64,000 bases of DNA from Labedella gwakjiensis (GTDB lineage: Bacteria > Actinomycetota > Actinomycetes > Actinomycetales > Microbacteriaceae), in the NCBI RefSeq assembly GCF_003014675.1, contig NZ_PYAU01000001.1:3224001-3288000 (forward strand). Direction: 5' to 3'. The position numbers and the translations under genes are program-made. Positions 55,056 through 64,000 of this stretch are shown here, piece by piece. The first letter of the stretch is position 1; every line of letters starts with the position of its first letter. The notes below the pieces were generated by a model. The model had not been told where the DNA came from. It saw nothing but the letters and a program-made list of their open reading frames with translations, and did not search any database.

Positions 55056-56396
55056 ATGGCCTCCTCTGCGCCCGGACTGCACCCGGGCTCGTCCCCGCTC
55101 GCGGTGCGCATGCGCCCGCGCAGCCTCGACGAGGTCGCCGGCCAACGCCATCTCCTCGGGCCGGGCTCTCCGCTCTGGAGCCTCGCGAGCGACACGGAGG
55201 GGACCAAGGGATCGGTGTCCGTCATCCTGTGGGGGCCGCCGGGTACAGGGAAGACGACCATCGCCCAGGCGATCGCGCACTCGTCCGGACGCCGCTTCGT
55301 CGAGCTCTCCGCCGTGACGGCGGGAGTCAAGGACGTGCGTCAGGTGATGGAGGAGGCGCTCTCCGGGCGCGATCTCTACGGCCTGTCGACCGTCCTCTTC
55401 CTCGACGAGATCCATCGCTTCACCAAGGCGCAGCAGGACGCCCTCCTTCCCGGCGTCGAGAACGGCTGGGTCATCCTCATCGCGGCGACGACGGAGAACC
55501 CGTCCTTCTCGGTCATCTCCCCGCTCCTCTCCCGGTCTCTCCTGCTCACCCTCCAGCAGCTGTCAGACGAGGACCTCCGCCTCCTCGTCGACCGGGCGAT
55601 CGAGGACCCGCGCGGGCTCGGCGGCCGGGTCGACGTCGACGACGAGGCGAAGGACGCGATCGTGCGTCTCGCCTCCGGGGACGCGCGTCGGGCCCTCACC
55701 GCCCTCGAGGCCGCGGCTTTCTCGGCCGGCGCCGTCGCCGAGGAGGAGGAGCGCGCCGTCGTGACGGCCGACATCGTGTCGACCGCGGTGGACCGGGCTC
55801 TCCTGCGCTACGACAAGAACGGCGACGAGCACTACGACGTCATCAGCGCCTTCATCAAGTCGATCAGGGGCTCGGACGTCGACGCCTCGCTGCACTACCT
55901 GGCGCGCATGATCGAGGCAGGGGAGGACCCGCGATTCATCGCCCGTCGCCTCATCATCTCGGCGTCGGAGGACGTGGGCATGGCCGACCCCCAGGCCCTG
56001 CCGATCGCGGTCGCGGCCGCGGACGCGGTTCAGCTCATCGGGATGCCGGAGGGGCGAATCCCGCTCGCGGAAGCCACGGTCTACCTCGCGACGGCGGCGA
56101 AGTCGAACGCGGCCTACAACGGCATCAACGCGGCCATCGCCGACGTGCGGGCCGGTGCGTTCGGGCGTGTCCCTCTCCACCTGCGCGACGCCCACTACGC
56201 GGGTGCGAAGCGGCTCGGCCACGGCAAGGGCTACGTCTACCCGCACGACGCCGATCTGGGGGTCGTGGCGCAGCAGTACCTCCCTGACGAACTCCGCACG
56301 GCCCAGTACTATCGACCGACCACGCACGGTCACGAGCGGGAGGTCGGATCCCGGCTCGAGAAGCTCCGTCGCATCATCCGCGGCATCACGGGATGA
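55056..56396 (+). CDS. rarA: Replication-associated recombination protein RarA (MgsA)
   Basis: 446-aa AAA+ ATPase related to clamp loaders, acting at stalled replication forks. [19 protein letters not shown] is followed by Walker [16 protein letters not shown] and Walker [16 protein letters not shown]. The sensor region has [19 protein letters not shown], and the C-terminal family domain includes the [19 protein letters not shown] tetramerisation region and [17 protein letters not shown]. The alaS-linked location matches other actinobacteria. Confidence 0.95.
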   Translation: MASSAPGLHPGSSPLAVRMRPRSLDEVAGQRHLLGPGSPLWSLASDTEGTKGSVSVILWGPPGTGKTTIAQAIAHSSGRRFVELSAVTAGVKDVRQVMEEALSGRDLYGLSTVLFLDEIHRFTKAQQDALLPGVENGWVILIAATTENPSFSVISPLLSRSLLLTLQQLSDEDLRLLVDRAIEDPRGLGGRVDVDDEAKDAIVRLASGDARRALTALEAAAFSAGAVAEEEERAVVTADIVSTAVDRALLRYDKNGDEHYDVISAFIKSIRGSDVDASLHYLARMIEAGEDPRFIARRLIISASEDVGMADPQALPIAVAAADAVQLIGMPEGRIPLAEATVYLATAAKSNAAYNGINAAIADVRAGAFGRVPLHLRDAHYAGAKRLGHGKGYVYPHDADLGVVAQQYLPDELRTAQYYRPTTHGHEREVGSRLEKLRRIIRGITG

Positions 56397-56706
56397 GACC
56401 GCCACAGCGCAACAGCATCACCACCGCCCCGTGCTAGGATTGTCGACGGCCTAGGTCCGATCGAAGCGTGCGGCTGCGCGACGACGACCGACGGGATGCG
56501 CTCTGTAGCCGAGCGGCCCAGGTCCGAACCCTCTTACAACCGAACATCGACCGATCCGTGCTGCTGTGCTTTCAGTCTGCCGGCGCGGACGGACCGAATC
56601 GTTCGGAAGGTTCCCCCGTGAACTTTCCGGGGTGCGCGTACGCACTCCGACCCATGTCGCCGACGGCGCCATGGAGACGTCAGAGAATTCCATCCGAAAG
56701 GAAACC
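56397..56706 (+). promoter_or_regulatory. rpsD promoter and structured 5' leader
   Basis: 310-bp gene-free stretch. TAGGAT at 56435-56440 is a plausible -10, implying a leader of about 260 nt. Three hairpins cluster in its second half: CCGAA-TCG-TTCGG (56594-56606), CCCC...GGGG (56613-56632) and GTGCG-CGTA-CGCAC (56632-56645). S4 is an autogenous translational repressor in other bacteria, so the leader may bind S4; this is inferred. GAAAGGAAA precedes GTG 56707. Confidence 0.55.
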
Positions 56707-57336
56707 GTGTCTACCAAGTCACGTACCCGTAGCAAGACCCGCCTGTCGCGTTCGCTCGGCATCGCGCTCACCCCGAAGGCCGCCCGCTACCTCGAGAAGC
56801 GTCCGTACGCTCCGGGTGAGCACGGCCGTTCCAAGCGCAAGGCCGACTCGGACTACGCCGTTCGTCTGCGCGAGAAGCAGCGTCTCCGCGCCCAGTACGG
56901 CATCCGTGAGAAGCAGCTCCGCATCGCCTTCCAGGAGGCTCGTCGCACGAAGGGCCTCACGGGTGAGAACCTCGTCGAGATCCTCGAGCACCGTCTCGAT
57001 GCCCTCGTCCTGCGCGCCGGCCTCGCCCGCACCACGGCGCAGGCGCGTCAGATGGTCGTGCACCGCCACATCCTCGTCGACGGCAAGATCGTCGACCGTC
57101 CCTCCTTCCGCGTGAAGCCGGGTCAGCTCATCCACGTCAAGGCTCGTAGCGAGGGCACCGAGCCCTTCCAGGTGGCGGCAGCCGGCGGACACGCCGACGT
57201 CCTCCCCAAGGTCCCGGGCTACCTCGAGGTCGAGCTCGACAAGCTCCAGGCGCGCCTCGTGCGCGACCCGAAGCGTGCAGAGGTCCCCGTGACCTGCGAA
57301 GTCCAGCTCGTCGTCGAGTACTACGCGGCGCGCTGA
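56707..57336 (+). CDS. rpsD: 30S ribosomal protein S4
   Basis: 209-aa primary 16S rRNA-binding protein. It starts VSTKSRTRSKTRLSRSLG and continues with the S4 signature regions YAPGEHGRSKRKADSDYAVRLREKQRLR and the S4 RNA-binding domain RLDALVLRAGLARTTAQARQMVVHRHI. No zinc-binding Cys is present at the N-terminus, so this is the zinc-independent form. It stands alone rather than in the alpha operon, with its own leader and terminator. Confidence 0.98.
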   Translation: MSTKSRTRSKTRLSRSLGIALTPKAARYLEKRPYAPGEHGRSKRKADSDYAVRLREKQRLRAQYGIREKQLRIAFQEARRTKGLTGENLVEILEHRLDALVLRAGLARTTAQARQMVVHRHILVDGKIVDRPSFRVKPGQLIHVKARSEGTEPFQVAAAGGHADVLPKVPGYLEVELDKLQARLVRDPKRAEVPVTCEVQLVVEYYAAR

Positions 57337-57353
57337 CACGTCAGTCATCACTC

Positions 57354-57385
57354 GAAGGGGGTCACGGTTCGCCGTGGCCCCCTTC
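57354..57385 (+). terminator. Terminator of rpsD
   Basis: 14-bp stem GAAGGGGGTCACGG/CCGTGGCCCCCTTC with one T-G wobble and a TTCG tetraloop, 17 bp after the stop codon. Confidence 0.88.
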
Positions 57386-57496
57386 GTCGTCCTCGGGGAA
57401 GCGGCGTCCCGCCGGTCGGTGCCCTCGCATCGGGTCGCCGACTAGGATGGATTCTTGGCCGGCACCGCAGATCGACGTCCCCGGAGGAGCAGTTCC

Positions 57497-57730
57497 ATGA
57501 AGTCCATCGCCTACCTCATCCTCGGCATCATCGGCGGGTTCGTCGTCGCCCACCAGGTCAACAAGTCCCAGCGGGGCAACGCCTTCTTCGCTGACCTCGA
57601 CGACAAGATGCGCGAGTTCGGCGACTCCATCGCCGACGCATACAAGGAACGTGAGGCGGAACTCCGCTCCTCGCTCGAAGACGTCACCCGCGAGGCCGAA
57701 GACGCCATCGACAGGCTGTCGAAGGACTGA
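57497..57730 (+). CDS. Small single-pass membrane protein
   Basis: 77 aa. One hydrophobic helix at residues 3-19 (SIAYLILGIIGGFVVAH) is followed by a charged, helical and coiled-coil-like tail rich in Glu, Asp and Arg. GGAGGA lies 8 bases before the ATG at 57497. I do not recognise a named family; the layout resembles YtxH-type proteins. It lies between rpsD and alaS in the orientation of both, a position I believe recurs in related genomes. Confidence 0.75.
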   Translation: MKSIAYLILGIIGGFVVAHQVNKSQRGNAFFADLDDKMREFGDSIADAYKEREAELRSSLEDVTREAEDAIDRLSKD

Positions 57731-57801
57731 CGGGTCGGCGGCTCCGCCGGCTCCACCACACGAACACCGGGCCATGAGCCCCGAACGACTCGAACGGAAC
57801 C

Positions 57802-60459
57802 ATGCAGACAGCTGACATCCGGCAACGCTGGCTCGACTTCTTCGGAACACGCGGCCACACGGTGGTTCCGTCCGCTTCGCTCGTGAGCGATGACCCGACC
57901 CTGCTCTTCACCGTGGCAGGCATGGTTCCGTTCATCCCGTACCTCACGGGGCTCGTTCCCGCGCCGTATTCCCGCGCGACGAGCGTGCAGAAGTGCATCA
58001 GGACGAACGACATCGAAGAGGTCGGGAAGACGCCGCGTCACGGCACCTTCTTCCAGATGAACGGCAACTTCTCCTTCGGCGACTACTTCAAGGAAGGCGC
58101 TATCGGGTACGCGTGGGAGCTCCTCACCAGCCCCGAGTCCGCCGGCGGCTACGGCTTCGATGAGAAGGACCTGTGGGTCACCGTCTACGAGGACGACGAC
58201 GAGGCGATCCGCCTCTGGAAGCAGATCGCCGGGCTTCCCGATGAGCGCATCCAACGCCTCGGCAAGGACACCAACTATTGGTCGACGGGTCAGGCCGGCC
58301 CCGCCGGCCCCTGCTCGGAGATCTTCTTCGATCGTGGCCCGGCGTACGGAGCCGACGGCGGCCCGGCGACCGACGACGACCGCTATGTCGAGATCTGGAA
58401 TCTCGTGTTCATGCAGTACGCGATCGAGGACGTTCGCAGCAAGGTCGACTTCCGCATCGCCGGTGACCTTCCGCGGAAGAACATCGACACGGGTATGGGC
58501 CTCGAGCGCGTCGCATTCCTCAAGCAGGGCGTCGAGAACATGTACGAGATCGATCAGGTCCGTCCGGTGCTCGACATGGCGGCTCAGCTGTCGGGCCGCC
58601 GTTACGGCGCCGATCACGGGGACGACGTCCGCATGCGCGTCATCGCCGACCACGTGCGTTCGTCCCTCATGCTCATGAGCGACGGCATCACCCCGTCGAA
58701 CGAGGGCCGGGGTTACATCCTGCGCCGGCTTCTCCGTCGCAGCGTCCGCTCCATGCGCCTCCTGGGCGTCGACGGCGCGACCTTCCCCGAACTCTTCGCG
58801 GTGTCACGCGATGCGATGAAGGCGGCGTACCCGGAGGTCGAGACCGACTACGACCGGATCTCCCGCGCCGCGATCGGCGAGGAGGAGGCATTTCTCCGCA
58901 CGCTCGCCGGCGGGACGACGATCCTCGACCTCGCGGTGGACAAGACCAAGGCGGCCGGAACAGCCGCGCTCCCGGGTGACACCGCGTTCCTCCTGCACGA
59001 CACCTACGGGTTCCCCATCGATCTCACCCTCGAGATCGCCGAGGAGGCCGGCCTGACCGTCGACCGCGACGCGTTCGACACCCTCATGACCCAGCAGCGC
59101 ACGCGGGCCAAGGCCGACGCGAAGGCGAAGAAGTCGGTGCTCGCCGACCTCTCGGCATACAGCGAGTTCCGTCGGGCGGGAGAGACCGTCTTCACGGGCT
59201 ACGACGAGCTGCAGACCGCGTCCCGCATCCTCGGCATCATCGTGGACGGCGAGTCCGTCTCGCGGGCGAGCGTGGGCCAGACCGCCGAAGTGATCCTCGC
59301 CGAGACCTCGCTGTATGCGGAGTCGGGTGGTCAGGACGCGGACAAGGGTCTCATTGTCGGGCCGGGCTACGAGCTCGAGGTCCTCGACGTGCAGAAACCG
59401 GTCAAGGGACTGATCTCGCACACCGTGCGGGTCTCGTCAGGCGAGGTCGCGATCGACGATGAGGCGACGTCCATCGTCGACCCGGACTACCGCAGGGGAG
59501 CGCGTCAGGCCCACTCGGGCACCCACCTCATCCACGCCGCCATCCGTCAGGTCCTCGGTCCGGACGCTCATCAGTCGGGTTCGTACAACAAGGCCGGGTA
59601 CCTCCGTCTCGACTTCTCCTGGAACCAGGCGCTCTCGCCCGAGACGCGCTCGGAGATCGAGGAGATCGCCAACAACGCGATCCAGGACAACCTCGAGGTC
59701 GTCACGCGCGAGCTGCCGCTCGACGAGGCGAAGTCGCTCGGTGCCATGGCGCTCTTCGGTGAGAAGTACGGCGACGTCGTTCGCGTCGTCGACATCGGCG
59801 GCCCCTGGTCGCGCGAGCTGTGCGCCGGCACCCACGTACGAACGAGTGCTGAAGTCGGCATCGTGAACCTCGTGAGCGAGTCGTCCGTCGGTTCCACCAG
59901 CCGGCGCGTCGAGTCTCTGGTCGGGCCGGAGGCGTTCCGCGACTTCGCCGTCGAGCGGGCTATCGTGTCGCAGCTCTCGAGCAGCCTGAAGACGCCGAGG
60001 GAATCGCTGCCCGACCGGATCGCCGACCTCGTCTCGAGCCTCAAGCAGGCCGAGAAGCGCATCCAGGCGTTCGAGTCGCGCGCTCTCGCCGAGCGTGTGC
60101 CCACTCTCGCCTCCGCGGCGCGTCGGGTCGGGGACGTCCTCGTGGTGGCGGAGAACCTCGGATCGATCGGGTCGGGAGACGAGGTGCGTTCGCTCGCCAC
60201 CCAGGTGCGCGCGAAGCTCGCATCCGAGGCGGCCGTCGTCGCTCTCGCGGCCGAGGTCTCCGGACGTCCCGTCGTGATCGTGGCGACCACCGAATCGGCT
60301 CGGTCCGCCGGTGCGAAGGCCGGCGCACTCGTGCGCATCGCTGCAGGTGTCCTCGGCGGTGGCGGAGGCGGCAAGGACGACCTCGCTCAGGGTGGCGGGA
60401 GCGACGTGTCGAAGATCGACGCGGCCCTCTCCGCGATCGTCGGCGGCATCGGAGCCTGA
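57802..60459 (+). CDS. alaS: Alanyl-tRNA synthetase
   Basis: 885-aa class II synthetase. The catalytic core has FFQMNGNFSFGDYFKEGAI and the class II motif region. The editing domain carries the zinc ligands RQAHSGTHLIHAAIRQ and LCAGTHV. The C-terminal Ala (oligomerisation) domain ends with the Gly-rich GVLGGGGGGKDDLAQGGG. It misacylation-edits Ser/Gly-tRNA-Ala. It starts the alaS-ruvX-mltG-aroE-aroC run, with 3-bp, overlapping or short gaps between genes. Confidence 0.97.
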   Translation: MQTADIRQRWLDFFGTRGHTVVPSASLVSDDPTLLFTVAGMVPFIPYLTGLVPAPYSRATSVQKCIRTNDIEEVGKTPRHGTFFQMNGNFSFGDYFKEGAIGYAWELLTSPESAGGYGFDEKDLWVTVYEDDDEAIRLWKQIAGLPDERIQRLGKDTNYWSTGQAGPAGPCSEIFFDRGPAYGADGGPATDDDRYVEIWNLVFMQYAIEDVRSKVDFRIAGDLPRKNIDTGMGLERVAFLKQGVENMYEIDQVRPVLDMAAQLSGRRYGADHGDDVRMRVIADHVRSSLMLMSDGITPSNEGRGYILRRLLRRSVRSMRLLGVDGATFPELFAVSRDAMKAAYPEVETDYDRISRAAIGEEEAFLRTLAGGTTILDLAVDKTKAAGTAALPGDTAFLLHDTYGFPIDLTLEIAEEAGLTVDRDAFDTLMTQQRTRAKADAKAKKSVLADLSAYSEFRRAGETVFTGYDELQTASRILGIIVDGESVSRASVGQTAEVILAETSLYAESGGQDADKGLIVGPGYELEVLDVQKPVKGLISHTVRVSSGEVAIDDEATSIVDPDYRRGARQAHSGTHLIHAAIRQVLGPDAHQSGSYNKAGYLRLDFSWNQALSPETRSEIEEIANNAIQDNLEVVTRELPLDEAKSLGAMALFGEKYGDVVRVVDIGGPWSRELCAGTHVRTSAEVGIVNLVSESSVGSTSRRVESLVGPEAFRDFAVERAIVSQLSSSLKTPRESLPDRIADLVSSLKQAEKRIQAFESRALAERVPTLASAARRVGDVLVVAENLGSIGSGDEVRSLATQVRAKLASEAAVVALAAEVSGRPVVIVATTESARSAGAKAGALVRIAAGVLGGGGGGKDDLAQGGGSDVSKIDAALSAIVGGIGA

Positions 60460-60462
60460 TCG

Positions 60463-60954
60463 GTGGTGCATGACGCCTTCCGGTCCGGGGTGCGGCTCGG
60501 GATCGACGTCGGGAAGGCGAGGATCGGCGTCGCCCGATCCGACCTCCACGGCATGCTCGCGACGCCCCTCGAGACCGTGCGGCGTGCTGCGGATGGTTCG
60601 GACCTGGCCCGTGTGGTCGAGCTCGCCGTCGAGTACGACGCGGCGGAGATCCTCGTGGGCCTCCCGCTCGCGCTGTCGGGGCGCGAGACGGCGTCGACGG
60701 ACGACGCGCGAGGCTTCGCCGCGCGAGTGGCCGGTGCCGTCGGTCGGCCGGTCCGGCTGGTCGACGAGAGGCTGAGCACCGTCTCGGCCAATTCGGTGCT
60801 CCGCACCTCGGGTCGAAGCCAGAAGTCGTCCCGTATGATCGTGGATCAGATCGCCGCCGTCGTCATCTTGCAGCAGGCCCTCGACACCGAGCGCAGCACG
60901 GGACGGCCCCCCGGATCGCTCGTCGATGCAGAGGAACTTCCCCCCACCCCATGA
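60463..60954 (+). CDS. ruvX: Holliday junction resolvase-like protein / pre-16S rRNA nuclease
   Basis: 163-aa RNase H-fold protein (YqgF family). The first Asp is in LGIDVGKARIGVA, and later segments are ILVGLPLALSGRE and LVDERLSTVSAN. The last catalytic acid is in MIVDQIAAVVILQQAL. In E. coli YqgF matures 16S rRNA 5' ends. GTG 60463 or 60466 begins 3-6 bp after alaS. It overlaps mltG by 4 bp. Confidence 0.93.
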   Translation: MVHDAFRSGVRLGIDVGKARIGVARSDLHGMLATPLETVRRAADGSDLARVVELAVEYDAAEILVGLPLALSGRETASTDDARGFAARVAGAVGRPVRLVDERLSTVSANSVLRTSGRSQKSSRMIVDQIAAVVILQQALDTERSTGRPPGSLVDAEELPPTP

Positions 60955-62387
60955 GTCGAACGCCAGACAAGGACGCTCCGTCCGAAGAACAGGACCCGTT
61001 CACCGCCCTCCTGAACGGGTCGCATTCCGCGGACGGCGCGTCCCGCTCCGTCGGCCCCGGTGGCGATCCTGCACGTGGTGCCACGACACCCCAGCCTCTG
61101 TCCCGTCGGGAGGCACGGCAGCGATCGGCCGCCGAGCGTCCGGACGACACCGCGCGCGGCGGCTCCGACGGCTCGCCCGTCTCGGTGCCTGACGAGTCGG
61201 CGGAGACGGAGCGCCCGCACATCCTGCTGGGGACGGCCACCGCGGAACAACCGACGGTCGCGGCCGATCGCGCGTCGCGTCGTGCCGCCGCCCAGGACGA
61301 CGGGTACCCTCCGCGCGAGAAGAGGAGTCGCCGTGGCCTGATCGGCACGATCATCGCGCTCCTCGTCGTCGTGGGCCTCGTCGCGAGCGGCCTCTACGTC
61401 TGGAACACGTTCGAGCCGCAGATCCGAGCGGTGATGGGCTGGGAGGAACCCAACGACTTCGAGGGCTCCGGGACGGGAGAGGTTCTCGTCACGATCGCCG
61501 ACGGGGAGACGGGCTCCGACATCTCCGACACGCTCGCGTCGTCCGGGGTCACGAAGACCGCTGAGGCGTTCTATAAGCTCCTCCTCGCACAGGACGAGGA
61601 CGTCGTGTTCCAGCCGGGCGTCTACCGACTCGCGAAGGAGATGAGTGCGCAGTCGGCGCTCGACGCGCTGCAGGACCCCGCGAACAAGATCGAACGCACG
61701 GCCGTGATCCGTGAGGGACTCACGGGCGCCACCATCATCGAGGAGCTCTCGGCGGCTACGGACATCCCCGTCGAGGATTTCGAGGCTGCGATCGAGGACC
61801 CGACGCAATACGGTGTCCCGGAGAATGCCGTCTCGATGGAGGGGTGGCTCTTCCCTGCGACCTACACGTTCGACCCGGGACTCACCGCCACGCAGGTCGT
61901 CAAGACGCTCGTCGACCGCACGATCTCGTCGCTCGACAGTGCCGGCGTGCCGGTGGAGGACCGTGAGCGCGTCCTCACCATCGCCTCGATCATCCAGCGC
62001 GAGGCACGGCAGGCCGACGACTTCTACAAGGTGTCCCGTGTGATCCAGAATCGCCTCGACGACGGCATGCGACTCGAGATGGACTCGACGGCGCAGTACG
62101 GCGTGAACGAGGCGTCGGGCTCGGTATGGTCGTCGGCCGAGGCGCTCGGCTCCGACAACCCGTGGAACACCTATCAGCGGGACGGCCTCCCCGTCGGTCC
62201 GATCGCGAGTCCGGGGGACGTCGCGATCGACGCCGCGATGCACCCGGCCGACGGCAGCTGGATCTTCTTCGTCACGGTGAACCTCGACACCGGCGAGACG
62301 GTGTTCTCCAACACGATCGCCGAACACGACGCCGCCGTCGCCCAGCTGAGGGCCTGGTGCGCGGACAACCCCGACAGCGGGTGTTGA
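60951..62387 (+). CDS. mltG: Endolytic murein transglycosylase MltG (YceG-like)
   Basis: 478 aa. A long disordered cytosolic N-terminus of about 120 residues precedes one membrane helix near residues 127-148 (LIGTIIALLVVVGLVASGLY). The extracytoplasmic domain has the LysM-like early part and then the catalytic region ASIIQREARQADDFYKVSRVIQNRL (Glu in QREA), followed by EMDSTAQYG. It cuts nascent glycan strands and limits their length. It overlaps ruvX by 4 bp and lies 6 bp before aroE. Confidence 0.93.
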   Translation: MSRTPDKDAPSEEQDPFTALLNGSHSADGASRSVGPGGDPARGATTPQPLSRREARQRSAAERPDDTARGGSDGSPVSVPDESAETERPHILLGTATAEQPTVAADRASRRAAAQDDGYPPREKRSRRGLIGTIIALLVVVGLVASGLYVWNTFEPQIRAVMGWEEPNDFEGSGTGEVLVTIADGETGSDISDTLASSGVTKTAEAFYKLLLAQDEDVVFQPGVYRLAKEMSAQSALDALQDPANKIERTAVIREGLTGATIIEELSAATDIPVEDFEAAIEDPTQYGVPENAVSMEGWLFPATYTFDPGLTATQVVKTLVDRTISSLDSAGVPVEDRERVLTIASIIQREARQADDFYKVSRVIQNRLDDGMRLEMDSTAQYGVNEASGSVWSSAEALGSDNPWNTYQRDGLPVGPIASPGDVAIDAAMHPADGSWIFFVTVNLDTGETVFSNTIAEHDAAVAQLRAWCADNPDSGC

Positions 62388-62393
62388 CCCGTC

Positions 62394-63275
62394 GTGGATG
62401 ATGACACGCCCGTCCCGCTCTTCGGCGTGATCGGATCGCCGATCGAGCACTCGCGGTCGCCGATACTCCACCGCGCCGCCTACCAGGTGATCGGTTTCGA
62501 CGCCGAGTACGACAGGACCGAGGTGGTCGCTGGCGGGCTGACCGACTTCCTCAGCTCGTCGCCCCCTCGACGGCGCGGCGTATCGATCACGATGCCGCTC
62601 AAGAGAGAGGCCTGGGTCGCCGCGACCACCCGGGATCGTGCGGCTGAACTGACGGGTGCCGTCAACACCCTGGTCTGGCCCGAGAGCGGTGGACAGGCTC
62701 CGCTCAGCGGATCGAACACGGATGTCGCGGGGATCGTCGATGCCGTCCGCGCGGCCCTACCGGACGACGTCCGACGCGTCCTCGTCCTCGGGGCCGGGGC
62801 GACGGCGGCCTCCGCCGTCGTCGCGGCCGTCGAGCTCGGCGCCGTCTCCCTCACCCTCGCGGTCCGATCCCCGGAGCGCGCCGGGGAGACGGTCGGCCTC
62901 GCGCGTTCGCTCGGTCTCGACGTGACCGTGGTCGCTCTCGCCGACGTGGCGGCGGTTCGAGCAGACCTCGTCGTCTCGACCCTCCCGGGCGGAACGGCCA
63001 TGCCAGCCCTTCCGCTCGCGGCGCTCGTCCCCGGCGCGGTCGTCCTCGACGTCGCGTACTCTCCCTGGCCCAGCGCGCTCGTCGAGCGCGGCATCGCCGA
63101 GCGAGCGACCGTCGTCCACGGGCTGTCGATGCTCGTCCATCAGGCCGCCCAGCAGGTCCGTGTCTTCGCCGGCCTCGACGAGGGCGAATGGGGCGACGCG
63201 GTCGGACCGGTGACCCGCGCGATGTTCGACGTCGTCGGACTGCCGTCCTCCGGGGTCGTCACGTCGCTTCGCTGA
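62394..63275 (+). CDS. aroE: Shikimate dehydrogenase
   Basis: 293 aa. The substrate-binding [17 protein letters not shown] is near residue 14. The catalytic lysine lies in [10 protein letters not shown] (the usual PhK reads PLK). AVNTLVW and [14 protein letters not shown] carry the substrate Asn and Asp. The NADP domain has [21 protein letters not shown]. It reduces 3-dehydroshikimate in aromatic amino acid synthesis, and aroC follows. GTG 62394 lies 6 bp after mltG. Confidence 0.92.
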   Translation: MDDDTPVPLFGVIGSPIEHSRSPILHRAAYQVIGFDAEYDRTEVVAGGLTDFLSSSPPRRRGVSITMPLKREAWVAATTRDRAAELTGAVNTLVWPESGGQAPLSGSNTDVAGIVDAVRAALPDDVRRVLVLGAGATAASAVVAAVELGAVSLTLAVRSPERAGETVGLARSLGLDVTVVALADVAAVRADLVVSTLPGGTAMPALPLAALVPGAVVLDVAYSPWPSALVERGIAERATVVHGLSMLVHQAAQQVRVFAGLDEGEWGDAVGPVTRAMFDVVGLPSSGVVTSLR

Positions 63276-63333
63276 GGCCGACGGCCGCCGTCACAGGGAC
63301 GGGCCGCCGCCCGCGCTGTGGAAGGATGGGACC

Positions 63334-64000
63334 ATGCTTCGTTGGCTCACAGCCGGGGAATCCCACGGCCCGGAACTCATCGCGATCCTCGAGGGACTGC
63401 CCTCCGGCGTGCCCGTCTCGCTCGCGGCCATGCGCGAGGATCTCGCCCGCCGCAAGCTCGGCTACGGCCGAGGCAGCCGGATGAAGTTCGAGGAAGACGA
63501 GCTCTCCCTCTCTGGAGGTGTCCGACACGGGCTGAGCCTCGGCAGTCCTGTCGCTCTGCGGGTCGGCAACACCGAATGGCCGAAGTGGAGCGAGGTCATG
63601 AGCGCCGAGCCCGTCGAGACGACGGAGCGTTCGCGCGGGCGCAGCGCGCCCCTCACCCGCCCCCGTCCCGGACACGCCGACCTCGTCGGGATGCAGAAGT
63701 ACGACTTCGACGAGGCCCGGCCGATCCTCGAGCGCGCGAGCGCCCGCGAGACCGCCGCGCGCGTCGCCCTCGGCTCGGTCGCGCGGTCGTTCCTGTCCGA
63801 GCTGGGCATCCGCCTCGTGAGCCACACGCTCTCCATCGGGCCCGTGCGCGTGCCAGAGGACGCGCCTCTGCCCGGACCGGACGACGTGGCGGCACTCGAT
63901 GCCGATCCTCTGCGGTGCTTCCACGCCGAGACGAGCGCCGCGATGGTCGCCGAGGTCGACGACGCGAAGAAGGATGGCGACACCCTCGGGGGTGTCGTGG
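63334..64000 (+). CDS. aroC: Chorismate synthase, 5' part (cut by window end)
   Basis: First 222 codons only. It converts EPSP to chorismate with reduced FMN. Signatures are [22 protein letters not shown] at the start, [12 protein letters not shown] near residue 39, and [18 protein letters not shown] near residue 107. GGAAGGA precedes the ATG at 63334. It follows aroE in the shikimate segment; the remainder lies outside the window. Confidence 0.96.
   Translation, partial: MLRWLTAGESHGPELIAILEGLPSGVPVSLAAMREDLARRKLGYGRGSRMKFEEDELSLSGGVRHGLSLGSPVALRVGNTEWPKWSEVMSAEPVETTERSRGRSAPLTRPRPGHADLVGMQKYDFDEARPILERASARETAARVALGSVARSFLSELGIRLVSHTLSIGPVRVPEDAPLPGPDDVAALDADPLRCFHAETSAAMVAEVDDAKKDGDTLGGVV

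Overview
The window is high-GC, gene-dense chromosomal DNA from an actinobacterium. SepH, DUF3000, DUF3093, DUF3159, DUF3710, DUF4193, DUF7455 and PAC2 proteins, a second topoisomerase pair next to the principal sigma factor, and the order thrS-HIT-pdxS-pdxT-yebC-ruvCAB-yajC-secDF-relA all fit Micrococcales. Protein resemblance points to Microbacteriaceae, but this is an inference because no rRNA gene is present. I saw no insertion sequence, prophage, integrase or CRISPR array.

Layout. 1-4.0 kb (minus): 2-oxo acid dehydrogenase E2 (cut by the window edge), lpdA and pepA. 4.1-8.1 kb (plus): PAC2 protein, MFS transporter and sigA. 8.1-11.9 kb (plus): a tightly coupled four-gene cassette (MurT-like ligase, GatD-like protein, two alanine-racemase-like proteins) closed by a strong terminator. 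12-19.3 kb: DUF7455, convergent parE/parC, an alkaline-phosphatase-superfamily protein and sepH. 19.5-22.2 kb: DUF4193, DUF3093, dut, DUF3710 and DUF3159. 22.2-32.6 kb: acnA, dxs, then fadB-fadA and RNase D/DUF3000 on the minus strand. 32.6-39.1 kb: hydrolases, sufE, sseA, zapE, a PemK-like gene, a 46-aa basic protein and four tRNAs. 39.2-52.1 kb: thrS to relA. 52-56.4 kb: AbiEi-like gene, DUF349 protein, cyclophilin and rarA. 56.7-64 kb: rpsD, a small membrane protein, alaS, ruvX, mltG, aroE and the start of aroC.

The most interesting region is the cassette at 8115-11944. The GatD homologue has Gly97 and Gln192 where the glutaminase family has its catalytic Cys and His. The MurT homologue contains no cysteine, so it lacks the usual zinc ribbon. 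The two racemase-like proteins have complementary defects. One keeps the barrel and PLP lysine (K35) but has lost the C-terminal segment with the catalytic tyrosine. The other keeps that tyrosine segment (Y139) but has Thr32 in place of the lysine and lacks most of the barrel. The simplest reading is an obligate heterodimeric racemase working with a non-amidating Mur ligase. Group B peptidoglycan, typical of Microbacteriaceae, is cross-linked through the alpha-carboxyl of D-Glu, the group MurT/GatD normally amidates. I therefore propose, as a hypothesis, that the cassette makes and attaches the bridge amino acid.

A second theme is transcription start architecture. Many genes have a TANNNT-type -10 element only 6-8 bases before the start codon and no Shine-Dalgarno, which predicts leaderless mRNAs. 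Two divergent gene pairs appear to share overlapping -10 hexamers.
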